From the NCBI GenBank assembly GCA_020744425.1, contig JAGMUV010000022.1, forward strand, positions 310,001 to 374,000: 64,000 nucleotides of DNA, written 5' to 3'. The notes beneath the pieces were generated by a model that had not been told where the DNA came from, did no database searches, and saw only the letters and a list, made by a program, of their open reading frames with translations. The stretch is from Dactylonectria macrodidyma. Its lineage: Eukaryota; Ascomycota; Sordariomycetes; Hypocreales; Nectriaceae. Positions 45,295 through 56,900 of this stretch are shown here, piece after piece. The stretch's first letter is position 1. The number at the start of each line of letters is the position of its first letter. Position numbers and translations under genes: made by a program.

Positions 45295-46934
45295 AATAAA
45301 GAGTTGTGAGATGTTGAAGATTAAGGAGCAAAAAACGCGGCTCTGATCCTTGACGCTGGTCGCCGAAAAATCGCATCCATCACCGTTATGCGTTTACCTG
45401 CACTGCTTTCTTCCCTACTCTATTGTCTGATGGTATTTCCGTGGTACCGTGGCTTTTCTTATATCCAACTAAGGCAGGGCATCTGTCCCATCTTTATATG
45501 TCAAGACCTTGCTTCTTTCCCAGATTGAAGCTTTGGGCCAATCGCCACCACAACAGATCCAGTTTCCTCATTCCGGTGTTGCCCGAGACATCCATTGCCC
45601 AACATCCCTTCCTCTGCGTTCTTCCTCGTTCCACGCCGTCATGAGTTACTGTTAACAGATGATGGCATTCCTCGCAGACTCATCTTCGTTGCGGAGGCGT
45701 CGGCAGACGTCCATCATGCGAGAGGAAGGATGTCGCATTGCCAGCTACACTAAAAGGGAATGCGCACTCCGCTAGAACGTAGTGCAAATACTATAGATAT
45801 ACTGAATGTGACAAAGGACCTTGGATAGCTACTTGTTATGCCTCCCCGGTTTCTCCGCTGATTTGCCTTCTACAAGAGTTTGGGTTGTGATTACGTTATG
45901 ATGGTCTTATCTCTTGGGTAATACCACTCGGAATTCAGATGTGAATTTAACTATATAGCTTCGCTAAAGGTCATGTTAGCAATTAGCTTCCTCGTAGCAT
46001 CCCAGATCGTACTGAGAGTTCATAGTTCGAATTTATGAATTTTTTCAACTTCTAGAGGTCCGGTGTCTTTGCTCTCGGTAGCATCATTGTCGCAAGATAC
46101 TCTGGTCCAATTTCAAGGATGAAGCCTCGCTATCAGGGTTAAATAGGGCTCCATCAATGTAGTAATTCATTCACTTACCACCGAGCTCAGCCTAAGATCC
46201 ATAGTTTATTGTTTGGCCAAATAGCAGTTTGAATCTTCAATAAAGGCGAGACTTTTAGAGAGAGGGTGGGCATAAGAGAAAGTACGGGAGGAGAGGGTGA
46301 AAGGATAGGAGAGCATAGAACATGTGTGTGATGAAAGGGGGAAGTTATGGTCCTGAGAAGACGGGCGGCGTTGCTCCCTTAAGTACTCCTCCATCAACAG
46401 GTGCTAGCTTCCCATAAGGTTTTACTAAACCGCCTTAACCGAGAGAATGCCTTGCCAGCATCATTTGAAACGGCTGATACTCCTGCAGAGTTACGATATT
46501 GGGCGAGGATGATGGCATTGGGCTGGTATGCAGGCCGGCTGGATGCAAGCTGTCACCGTGATCTGTAAAAAGGGGCCTTGCATTAAACACTTACTCAATC
46601 CATTCACCAGCTCCCTCAATGGCATTAAGCTCATTGGAGCTCAGCCATGAAGGGATGGGATCGTTGTTGGTCATCTGTCCTTTATCGCGGGATCGGTAAC
46701 CAATCTAATTCTGCCTTTTGCTTTCTTCGTCCTTGGTCTTCCAGGTACCGCCAAGAGACTCATGTGGCCGGATATGCTGGGCACCGAATATATAAAGTGA
46801 TCTCTGCCCGACTCGGCGCCATCATCGTTTTCTTTCTCTTTCATCAACATCAAAGACAGCCTTGCCGGCACCGCTACAATGTTTTCAATACGATCCATTC
46901 TCAAACAAAAATTCACACCATTAAGACAGAACAT
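45295..46934. other. Intergenic
   Basis: About 1.6 kb in which nothing is recognised. It runs up to the unclear left boundary of Fot-like element C. Confidence 0.3.
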
Positions 46935-48724
46935 AGCTTAAAATCACCACAAAGCATCTAATCAATTAAAATTAATCGCTATACTCTTCTTCAGATACTA
47001 ACACAACTATCTGACATATTCTTGTATTATGCCCGGTATTTCCACAGGTTCTACAGCGCCTTTCTCTCGCCAGTGCTGACCTCCCTCGACCACCACTTCT
47101 CGACAATCCAGCCATCATCTGCGCATCAACGTCTTTCTGATCAATCTCATCCCTTCCCTCACCTATAGTCATCTTCCCTCCATTCCGTAGCCGGGTTTTT
47201 TTTGCCCTACGCCGCTTGCTAAGAGTCTCATTTGCCTGTCGAAGGATCTGGTTCTCAGACTTCAATAACGCTATTTAATGCATTATCGCCTTCATTCCCT
47301 TAGAAAATGACTTGAGCGCATCAACAATAGATGCTGGGGAGCTTCCCTGGTGCCTCCTAATTCGTCTTTCAAGGTATTCAGATTGAGAGGTGGCCTCGAG
47401 GACCGTCTTTGGCGTCTTGGGCACCCAAGGGTCGGGGAGGCCGGCCTCCTCCTCGATCGGTGTTGGAGTTCGTACGTGCACATCAAGCTTCGATATAACA
47501 CTTTCCGGGTCTAAAGGAACAAGCCCGGCCCCTCTAAACCCCCCTTTGATATTAATTTCTGTCATGGCGGCTTGGTGGGCGGCGTAAAATGCCGGAAAGA
47601 ACTCAGTCTTGGAAACGTGGGTTATAGAGCACCTGATCAGATGCTCTATTTCTCGACCGTATGCCTTTTGAGTGGCCCAAAGCACCCGACATCAAGAGGC
47701 TGAAGTAGATGAGACGAATGAGGCGGCATACACAGCGTAATGATATGGTTGTCTTCGCAATATTTCTCAAAGTCAACCGAGTGGTGACTCTCGTGCCCAT
47801 CGAGGATTAGAAGACGATAGCGACCGGTTGATCGGGCCTTGGTATGCCGGTCAAAGTGCTTAAGCCACTTAAGGCCGGTCTCATTATCAGTCCAACCTTT
47901 TTGAGTCGTCGCAATAGCCCAATCGCCTGGGAGTTTGCTTTCTCGGTACCAGCTGGCGAGGTGATATTGGCCCGCAACTACGATGAACGGCGCGATCGCC
48001 CAGCCTTCGGCATTGACCGCCTGAATGACTGTAACCCATTCCCGGTTTCCAGGCTGCACTGATTTCGCCTTTCCACGTCTTCCTGCACCTGTGACAACCA
48101 TGCCGCTTGTAATGACGCCCATCATAAAGCCAGTCTCATCAAAGTTGTAGATATCAGTTAGGTTGATTCCGTATTTTGCAATTGTATTCTCCACGAGCCT
48201 GAATCAATCGCAAATAATGGTCGGATCTTCGCATTTGGCCCTCTGATAGTCGTATTTACGAAAAAAACGCGTCTTGAGGTCTGGTTGTCGCCTGACGAAG
48301 CTAGAAGCCCAGCGCTTGCCGACGGGTGACGCGTCGCGGTCAGCGAGCAGTCGGTTGGCCATTTCTTCAACACCACGCAGTCGCGGGGGAAATCCTCGTG
48401 TATCCAGGTCGAAAATGAACTGGACAATAATCTGCTCCTCTAGATCGGATAGTCTCCGTGAGTTAGGGATGGTATCGCGTCGAGACTGGATGCCCCTCTG
48501 TCGGCGACGAAGGGCATAATAATCCACCTGGTATAGCCTTGCGGCGGGTCGTAGACCCAGTTTCGGGTCATTTTGAAGGGCCCGAAGAGCGAGAAGCATA
48601 TTAGCCTCATTATTTGATTGTGACATGTTTGGTGGTTGAGAAATAGTTGATTAGATGTAAAGAGGAGAGATTGGGTAATTTTTGGTGCACTCGCTTGGTT
48701 GGTGCACTCGCTTATCGTGTACGT
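46935..48724 (-). mobile_element. Fot1/pogo-like element C, left end missing
   Basis: The right end, read inward, is ACGTACACGATAAGC with the word GAGTGCACCA twice. A left end is expected near 46865 by comparison with B and D, but neither the ACGTA framework nor the repeated word is there. Homology to the other copies begins only near 46935. No TA follows the right end (TT instead). The left terminus was lost or replaced. Confidence 0.8.
46972..48626 (-). pseudogene. Fot1/pogo-like transposase (element C), best-preserved copy
   Basis: This copy is the least mutated. The N-terminal HTH and CENP-B-type HTH (48626-48204) are followed by a TGA where Trp is expected, then the DDE domain (48194-47646) with IYNFDETGF, LLILDGHESHHS and PHSSHLLQPLDVGCFGPLK, so all three acidic positions are kept. 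A one-base loss in a T run near 47665 shifts the frame. The C-terminal part (47685-46972) has a TAA where Gln is expected at 47271-47273 and an intact CCHC knuckle (CRTCGNTGHNTRIC). Confidence 0.88.
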
Positions 48725-49872
48725 TTCTTAATTTTTAATGAATGTGAAAGCCCTCTTTTATACTTCAATGTGAGCCTGAGTCCTACGAAGTCGCCACCAT
48801 CTAGGACTTCTTTTAGAGTTTGTCATGACATCAGGGTCGTGAAGTCGAGGGGGAAACCTCAATCCTTCCAACAGTTCAGGTGCCACATGGAACTGGCGAC
48901 GACACGAACACCTTGTGACCTAGCGAGGACAAATCACTTGCGCTTTACGAGGCTTGTGGCTCATGCACTAGATCACGGGGATGGTGGTTCTTGAGGATAT
49001 TGTTGATGCTACAGTACAGCATGTTCCACATCCTAGGGCTTTCTTCCGTTTCGCTCTTTTCCTTAATCAGGTCAATCGCGAAAATCCCCGGGACTCTGGA
49101 TCTGGTGCTAAGGACGTCCATGTGTCAAGCGGAGTCTATTCACCGGTCGAACACGGCGGATGTATAAAGTATACTGAAACGACCTTGGCGGACGAGGAAG
49201 AAACCACACCCAAATGGCTAGCTATCTTTCCGGGGCCAATCGTGACTGACGCCGTCTCGCCGCCTCCAGCAGAGGTCGGCAGCGGCTGCTTCCAGCACTA
49301 CCGCAGGTGAAGATGACAGGCCGGTCTCTTCAAGATAGCTAGGAAAGTGTCTAATTAGACGCTTTATCGGGTTGGATCGCCGCTGTGGATTGTGGCAAGG
49401 CTCGAAAAGATGAAGGTTGCAGCGGCAGATCCGGGCTTGGGTGGAAGACCGCGGACGCGGTCGGTCGGCTCGCAGGAAAAGGGCGTATTCGGCCGGATTC
49501 AAAGAGGTCTGATAGAAAGCAGGAAATCCGCAATGAAATTGATAGTCATACAGTCTAGAAAATAACAGTGCCGTCCAGTCCCGCAGCTGAGAGGCTTCTC
49601 TGCCTCCCCAGCTGTTGAAGCTGACGTTCCTGATGATGGTCTTGTTCCTTGAAAAAATCCCCAGAAAATCCCGAGACCTAGAGAGTTGAATCTCTAGTCC
49701 CCACAACCCTATCTAACCCCTGTCCCGCCACAATCGCATCAATACAGTATGGAGACAGTAACAGGTAACCTCCCTCTGTATATGAGATTGGATAAGAATA
49801 CTCCTCACTTTAGTGAAGGTCAGCCTCAGCAACGATTGTCTTACTGCTAAAGTGTCCTATAAGCCTGCCCGA
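48725..49872. other. Intergenic
   Basis: No gene is recognised. Scattered open frames lack protein features. Confidence 0.3.
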
Positions 49873-50040
49873 CTTGATGACGGGGAATCGCTCGTTGATG
49901 CGGTCGAGCGACTTGCCGCCGATAGAGTCGACCTTCTAGACATAGAGCGAGATATACTCATAGGGCTTAGATAACCAGGGAAGGAGGCGGGCAGTAAGGA
50001 TCTAATAAGCATCGTCACCAAGCTATATAAGCTTTAGCCA
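49873..50040 (-). pseudogene. Perilipin-like (CAP20/MPL1-type) gene fragment
   Basis: One minus-strand frame reads WLKLI*LGDDAY*ILTARL then LPWLSKPYEYISLYV*KVD and SIGGKSLDRINERFPVIK. This fits the start of the fungal perilipin/CAP20 lipid-droplet coat family (EY-x2-PYV, KVDS, LD-x-ERFP-x-IK). Three TAG codons fall where Gln would be natural. Only about 56 codons are recognisable, after which the sequence becomes AT-rich. It may be a captured, RIP-mutated piece of a host gene. Confidence 0.5.
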
Positions 50041-50646
50041 TATTTATTAGATTTAAAAGTATAGATGTCTTTATTAATGACAGGATAATTTAGCAAGTGC
50101 TAGAAAGGAGTATGCAGTTAGCTTAGAAGAGGGCTTAGAGGAGGTGGTACCGGTAGTGAATTATAAGGTGTATATGGATATGCCTGGAGGAAGGCTATGT
50201 ATTAAGCAGGGCTTATATCGCTATTGACTTGCAGGAGGCTATTATAAACTGATAAGGATTGCTAATAAGGGGTTATTGCTAGTAGGATAGTCTGAGGCTA
50301 TTAGTAATATAAGCTAGTAATAGGCTCGGATGTTAGGTTAGGTGAGGTGCTAGCTGTTTGGTTGAGATAATAATAGGATGCTAAGTAAGATAGGCGAGCC
50401 GGATGATAAAGCATGCGAAGCTAGGTAAGATACCGTAGGATCGCAAGGGGGCTCTCAAGTAAGGAATGCAGATGATAGGCGGGAGTGGAGGCTTGCAGTG
50501 GATGCCGATTCACGGGGATAACAACGCACAGGGATCTGGGCAAAAAGCAAAATCACATTGACACTAAGCCCAAAGGATCATCCATTGACACCACTACTGA
50601 ACTGCTGTGTATCGTACGGAGTACATTCCGTATTGTAGTGAATTTA
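50041..50646. other. AT-rich, RIP-like region
   Basis: The sequence is rich in TAG, TTA and TAA and poor in CA dinucleotides up to about 50480, as in RIP-mutated DNA. No family is recognised. Confidence 0.4.
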
Positions 50647-50654
50647 CCGCTGGG

Positions 50655-53600
50655 CAGCGCTCATCATAAATCAACTCAATCAATCAATCACCCCAATCAA
50701 ATCAATCAACCCAGCCGATTCCTCGCTTCAATCAAATAAATTCCAGCGATTTGCAAGTTGACATGATTTGATAAAGTTGATATGTGCTATACTACATCCG
50801 AACTGTCCAAAAGGATTAACATGGCCTGCCCTGCGCCGGTCCTACCCTGTACAAGATGGTTACAGATAGGTGACACTTCTTGCTCCCATATAAAGTCGTA
50901 GCCTGATTGGTACCCACTATCGCTGGCTAACCCACACTAAACCCTGGACCGGCTGACACGCTCTGCATCCTACTGCGACGCGTTAACTTCGCTATTAACA
51001 CCGTATAATACCAGCAATAAGATGCCGGACTCGCCAGCGCTCTCTTCACCGGCGAGTCTTCTGCCGGAGATTTCAACGCCTTGCCCCACCCCACTCTTTC
51101 CTTCTGCGTTCTCGCGACTATCACAACCAAGGACTGTGGCCCAGCAGCTCGAGGAGGCTGCCGTCGGAGAGCTGCCTGCTAACCCGACTATTGAGGATCT
51201 ACCGAAGGTCGTCTGGAAAAACCGTCGCTTCGTCCAAGAAGCTTCACTAGCTCGGAAGGGTGCAAAAGGCAGGAAAAGCTGGATCAGATCGCACGGCATG
51301 TTCTTCGTCGAATTGAATCACCAGGAGCAGCCAATCGGTCATGTGTGGTGCTGCAGTCGATGTGACACGAAGGGTCGACCGGAATTTTTCTCAGTACAAG
51401 CTACATCCTCTGCAGCAGATCATCTTCGGAAGTATGTATTCGTCCCCTACACTGACATACTGTATCCATCTACTGACTTACGCAGAGCTCACCGGATCAC
51501 CCCAGCGAGCCAGTCAAGCCCCAGCGACGATAGCGCGATCGATCTCCACTCTCATGCAACCCCCAAACGACCGCGGCTTAACCAGAGCATGATACCAAGG
51601 GCAAAGGTCAAAGCTGTACAAGAACTAAGTGTTGGGTTTGTTATTAATAGTGACGTGCTATTTATAATATTTAAGCACAGGTTTCTAAAGGAGCTCTTTT
51701 ATCAGTTCGACTATGAATTAGCACTCCAGATTCCTTAGAGTAGCAGTTCTATTTCTAGAGAGCTACAGAGGATCTTTGACTCTAAGAGGGATATCATCAA
51801 AGCGGAGCTGGGCAGTGCCCTAACGAAAATTCACATCAGCTTTGATCTCTGGACATCACCGAACCGCCTTACGATAATGGCTGTTTTTGCACACTTCATA
51901 AACAAACTCAGGTACTAACAGTCCAGGTTGCTCGCTCTACGTCGTCAGTTAGGTACTCATAGTAGTGAGAACCTTGCTAGTACACTCTTCGACGTCGTTC
52001 AACTATAGGAGATTCGAGGACAGATTGGGACTGTCATTTCTGACAACCTAGCCACGAATGATACGTGTCTGCACTACTTCTACAGGCTGCTTGACCCTTC
52101 GATTAGGCCTGCTGATATTAAGGCCCGTCGGATGCGTTGCTACGGCCATGTTCTTAACCTTGTTGCCCGTGCGTTTCTTTTCGGCAAAGACGCCGACTCT
52201 TTCGAGCTAGAGTCAGATATTAACGGCATGAGAGGTCTTCCGGAGCAAGATCTTCGCCATTGGCGTTCAAAGGGTCCAATTAGGAAGCTCCACAATATTG
52301 TCAAGTTCATCCGATCGTCACCTCAGCGCAGCGAATATTTCAAGCGCATTGCTCACGAGCAGGAGTACGAAGGATACCGTCTTTGCGAGGAATCAACTGC
52401 CGAGCTTGAGGTCGTCTTGAACAATGAAACGCGGTGGAATTCTACTTATATGATGATTGAGAGGGCTCTGCGGAAGCAGACTGACATCAGGGCCTTCATC
52501 TTTGCACTCGAAGGCGAGCAAGACGAAGCAAAACGCATCCCTGCTGATGACATCTTATCCAACGAGGATTGGCGCGTTCTCGGCGAGGTCAACGAGATTC
52601 TTACGCCTCTATACCTTTAGACGATGCGAACCCAAGGCTGGGGTAAAGGCGACGGCCACGGGCGCCTCTGGGAAGTTTTAGTAGGGATGGAATACTTGCT
52701 CGAGCATTTTGAGGACTAGAAGGGCTTCTACAATGAGGTTACAGCCGAGACAATAAGGGTGACGAATCTAGATGACCTTGAGCCGATTGGAATAGCGTCT
52801 ACGCCTCTGACGGAGTCCAAAACCCGACCGACCCGTGCCCGTCGTCGCCCTGCTCGCTTCGATGACGATGAGGTTTATGTATCTCAACAGCGAAGCCAAA
52901 TGTCAAGATTCACGGTGTCTGCGTTGCCAGAGCGCTCTCAGACTGAATATGCGGCGCTTAATAAGTCACTGGCGTATGAGGTCTCCCAGAAGAGCTCATT
53001 ACGAGCAGACCACCGAGCATATATCCGGGCATCTATTAACAACGGCTGGAAGAAGCTGGATAAGTATTACAGCAAGCTCGGAGAGTCTCCCTTATTCGTG
53101 GCAGCAGTCATCCTTCATCCGAGATTCGGCATCAGCTGGTTGGAGGCTACTTGGGTCACTGAGGAGCAATTAGCCTGAGTTCGCGATGCAAAGGCAGGCA
53201 TAAAGGACTACTTCGCGCGGTAGTATCATACTAGCCAGCAGAAGGACAAGGAACAGTCCAAGTCCGCTCCTTTATCAATGAAAATGGGTAAGGAGGATGA
53301 CCACTACACCCAATGGATCAATAGCAGAACGAGAAAGATATTTGCAACAGGCGGCAGTGTCAGCGAGCTGGATAAGTACCTCCGTCTCTAGCCACAAGAT
53401 ACGCAGGAGCCGATCCAATGGTGGAGAGACCACAAGCCTTCATTCCCGATATTAAGCAGCTTTGCCTTGGACGTCTTTGCCATTCCGGCGATGGCGACTG
53501 ACTACGAGAGACAGTTCAGCCTGGCCAAGCTGACGCTAACATCTCAAAGGCTCTCAATGGGCGCGGATACGCTGGAGCGAGTTCATTGCCTGAGGAACTG

Positions 53601-53811
53601 GGTCCGACACGGCGGGGTAAAGCTAGGCAGTTGGGTAGGTAATTGAGACTTGGGGTGGGCGAAATACCTTCACATACTAGGTATATAGGTCGCCCATACA
53701 GTTGATTGAGAGGGGCCAATCAAATCAAACAAATCAACTTTGGATCGGAAGGCCATCAAACAAATCAACTTTTACCCCAAAGTTGATTTGATTGATTTAT
53801 GATGAGCGCTG
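50655..53811 (+). mobile_element. hAT element H, both ends present
   Basis: Terminal inverted repeats of about 20 bp (CAGCGCTCATCATAAATCAA, at 50655 and ending at 53811). The 8-bp flanks (CCGCTGGG left, CCAGACAC right) do not match. The left subterminal region is the sequence shared in inverted form with 150-767. Subterminal AATCAAATCAA-type repeats occur at both ends. One mutated transposase is inside. The right end lies 98 bp upstream of the Gypsy gag start. Confidence 0.85.
51022..53646 (+). pseudogene. hAT transposase (element H), one frame with stops
   Basis: A single frame of 875 codons runs from the ATG at 51022 to a TGA at 53644. A likely 54-nt intron (51432-51485, GTATGT...CAG) lies inside the BED zinc finger (WCCSRCDTKGR...HLRK). 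Catalytic blocks SFDLWTSPN and VISDNLATNDTC are at about 51840-52065, NETRWNSTYMMIERAL near 52440, KKLDKYYSKLGESPLF near 53050, and the dimerisation block FALDVFAIPAMATDYERQFS near 53470. Stops (for example 51736, 52618, 53176, 53221 and 53389) are mostly TAG where Gln or Trp fits. Apart from these the protein is full length. Confidence 0.88.
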
Positions 53812-53909
53812 CCAGACACCCCTCTTGCAGCCCTGCTATCGCCGTCTCAGCCTTGCTACATCGACCCTCGCTGTACCTAATACCGCTGTGATACTCAACT
53901 GAAGACGCG

Positions 53910-56900
53910 ATGGCTCGATCACACGGCGACCACGGCAGTGACGATGGGTCTGTTGTCATCCCCCCTCCTCGAGAAACGCAACGAAAGCGCTTCTCAACCT
54001 CCCCACAAGACATAGAGAATCTTAATAAAGCTAGTATGACCGAATGGCTCAAGGATCCCGGCAATGTCAAGGCCCTCGGATGGGGCCTTCGTTATGCCCG
54101 TCTTCTCAGCGAAACCCCTACTCGAGAAGTCCTCGAAACTCTGACCCTTTGGGATAGCGACGTCGTCTACGGTCTGCAACAGTTCGTGTCGAGACTTGCT
54201 GCCCGTGACAGCCACGCACAAGACCTCCTCGGGCTGCCTCGTGCGGAAGCTGCTGACCTTGACTACCTTGGCTGGTGGCGTAAGGCTATTGTGAAGCAGT
54301 TTGACTTTAACGCCCCTGATGAGTCCACCAGCGCTAAGCTCATTACTGTGAGAAGGCCCTCGGAACCTGAAGATGACATCCCAGAGCCACCTGATCCGTG
54401 GAGCCCGGTTCGCGCCCGTGAGACTGCCCCGAGATCTGACCTACGGCCTCCACGAGGAAGCCAGCGAGGCTCTGTACCTCCTCAGACCCCGCCCTCTGAC
54501 CACTCTTCAAGTGATAAGGATATAATTGCTGGTGCCCTTCACCGGGCCCGACGAGAGCGATCCTACGTCTCTACAACAGCGGCAAACGACTCTAAGAAGA
54601 GGGTTAAGAAGGAGGCCATCGGCACCTTCGACCCGGATCACAAAGACCCCAGGAAGACCGGCCTGATCGTCAGCCAAGGCAAGCAAATTTACACTGACGT
54701 GTATCTCTTCTGTGAGCACCTTCGAGTCTTTGAGCGTTATGGCGAGGACTCTCTTCAAGACTATTATGTCTCGATGCTCGGAGGCGGAGCCCAGGGATGG
54801 TTTATGGGCGAGCTTAGTGCGGACCAGCGCAATCGGCTCCTCGATGCCCCTATCCGCAAGTTCTGTGGGAAACTTACAGCCCGCTTCAAACGCCCTGACG
54901 CTGAAATCACAGCCGACCTTCACACCGAAAGATACACCTTCAGCCTCGTTGACGAAGACGTCAGCCTTACCCAGTGGGTCCAACGCAAGGCGGCGTATGC
55001 CAAGCAGCTGGGCATAATGGAGGACCGACTCATCATTCAAGCTATCTACCCACAGATCGACTATGAGATCTCCCGCCTCCTCAAGACGCCCAGGTCTGAG
55101 GATAAGCTGTCTGACTTCATCCGCGAATGTGAAGACCTCCGGCCGATCGTCACGGAGCTGGCCCGACGACGACGAGGGCGTCGGGATGACCGCTTTCCCG
55201 GCCGCCGAGACCGTGATCACACCGGCGGTCAGAATCGCGATCGCAACCGCGACCGGTACGAGGACCGACCTCGAGACCGCTACAGCAATCGTGACCGTGA
55301 TGACCGACAGGATGATCGCAACCGCCCCTTCCGAGAAGACCGCAGAACACAAGGCAACGGCGACGACGACCGCCACCGTGACAAACCCCGAGGCAGCTAC
55401 CGCGACCGCGACCGAAGGGACAGCCACATGAAGAAGGTTACCTTCGAGAAGAAATACTAGGTAGCTGAGGCTGAGTCTGGGACTGAGCCTGCTCAGAGCT
55501 CTATTTCCTCTGATGCTGACGACGAAGATGAGGCTGCTCTGTCAGACACTTCAGTCTTCTCAGTGAGATCACAACAGGCCTACGTTGCGGCTATGACGAA
55601 GTCAATTGCCGACCTTCCTGCCGATCCTGACTTCACCTGCACGACCTGTCAACGCTCTTTCCCTTCTGAAATGGTTTTGGAAGAACATAACCTTGCTAAC
55701 TGCTGTATTTCCTTCCAACAGGCAGCTAGAGACGAACCTCACTGCCCAGCAAAACCCTCACGATGCAAGCACTGCAAAGAGACCTTCCCGAGCCGTAACT
55801 GCCTCTTCTGACACATCGAGACCTGTGACAGAAACTTGAATGTGATGAAGGCAGCCCTGATCTTGACTGCGCCGACCTATGCAGCTCAGACTGCTCCAGA
55901 AACTCTCTTGGAGCCTTAGCCTTGCGGTCAAAGCGATGACTACACCCACCTACGCTTGAAGGCTAAGGCTCGGGCAACTGACTCTCACTCGGTGGAAATC
56001 TGCGGTGACTCGGGCTGTGGCCGACCTGTGATCGACCGCACCTGGCTTCAGACCCTCGAGCACAGCATAGAGAAGAGAGACCCCGTTATCATCAAAGGCG
56101 TCAGCGGCTGGAAGCGTACAGACGAGTGGGCCACTTTTACCTTCTATCTCGAAGGCCTTCATGCTGACGGCACGAAAGCCGGCACTGCTAAGTTCACTAC
56201 ATCCGCCTGGGTTCAGGATAAGCTGGAGGCAGTTGCCCTGCTCGGCAACGGCTTCCTTGACCCTTACAAATGCGACATCCTTATCATAGAGAGACGGATC
56301 CAGTGCGGCGTTCTTGATGACTTCTATATCCCTTTCGATATCTCTCGCCTACGAAGATATGTCAACCGCCGCGTCAGCGCCCTCAGAGCTACCGTCATAC
56401 CCGCAGGACGAACCCTAGCTGTCGCAGCAACCTGGAAGGAGCTTCCGAAAGATCGCAGCTTTGCCTTCCACGCCTTGGCTCCATTGGCAATGCATGCTAT
56501 GGTTGATCATAAGGCTCCGCCTGCTGTGATCTTCGTAAATAACACGAAGAAAGACATCAAGCTCCACAGGAAGCAGAAAATCGGAAGTATCCTTGAGTGT
56601 GACGACGAGAGCTATTTTACGTCGACCTGGACTGCAGCTCTTACAGCCCTGACAATGGCAGCAGCCCCAGCTTTGACAGCTCTCACGGATCCCTCAGCAG
56701 CTTCTTCAGCAGTCCACACCATAAACACTACCCCCAGCCAAATCAGCGATATAGCCTCTTCACCCCTGCCCTTGATAGCTCAGGAATTCAACCTCACGAG
56801 AGAAGTCGAGGCTGTTGCCTCCGGATCTTACGGGATCGACTGGACTCCCCGAGAAGCCCAGATCGCAGCTTCGCTAAGTGATGCCATCTTTGAAGACCAG

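Noticed and set aside
54507..55427. Long minus-strand open frame of 306 codons
   Set aside because: It is the antisense shadow of the Arg/Asp-rich gag tail. Its translation is a Val/Ala-rich low-complexity product of the opposite-strand GAC/CGA codons.
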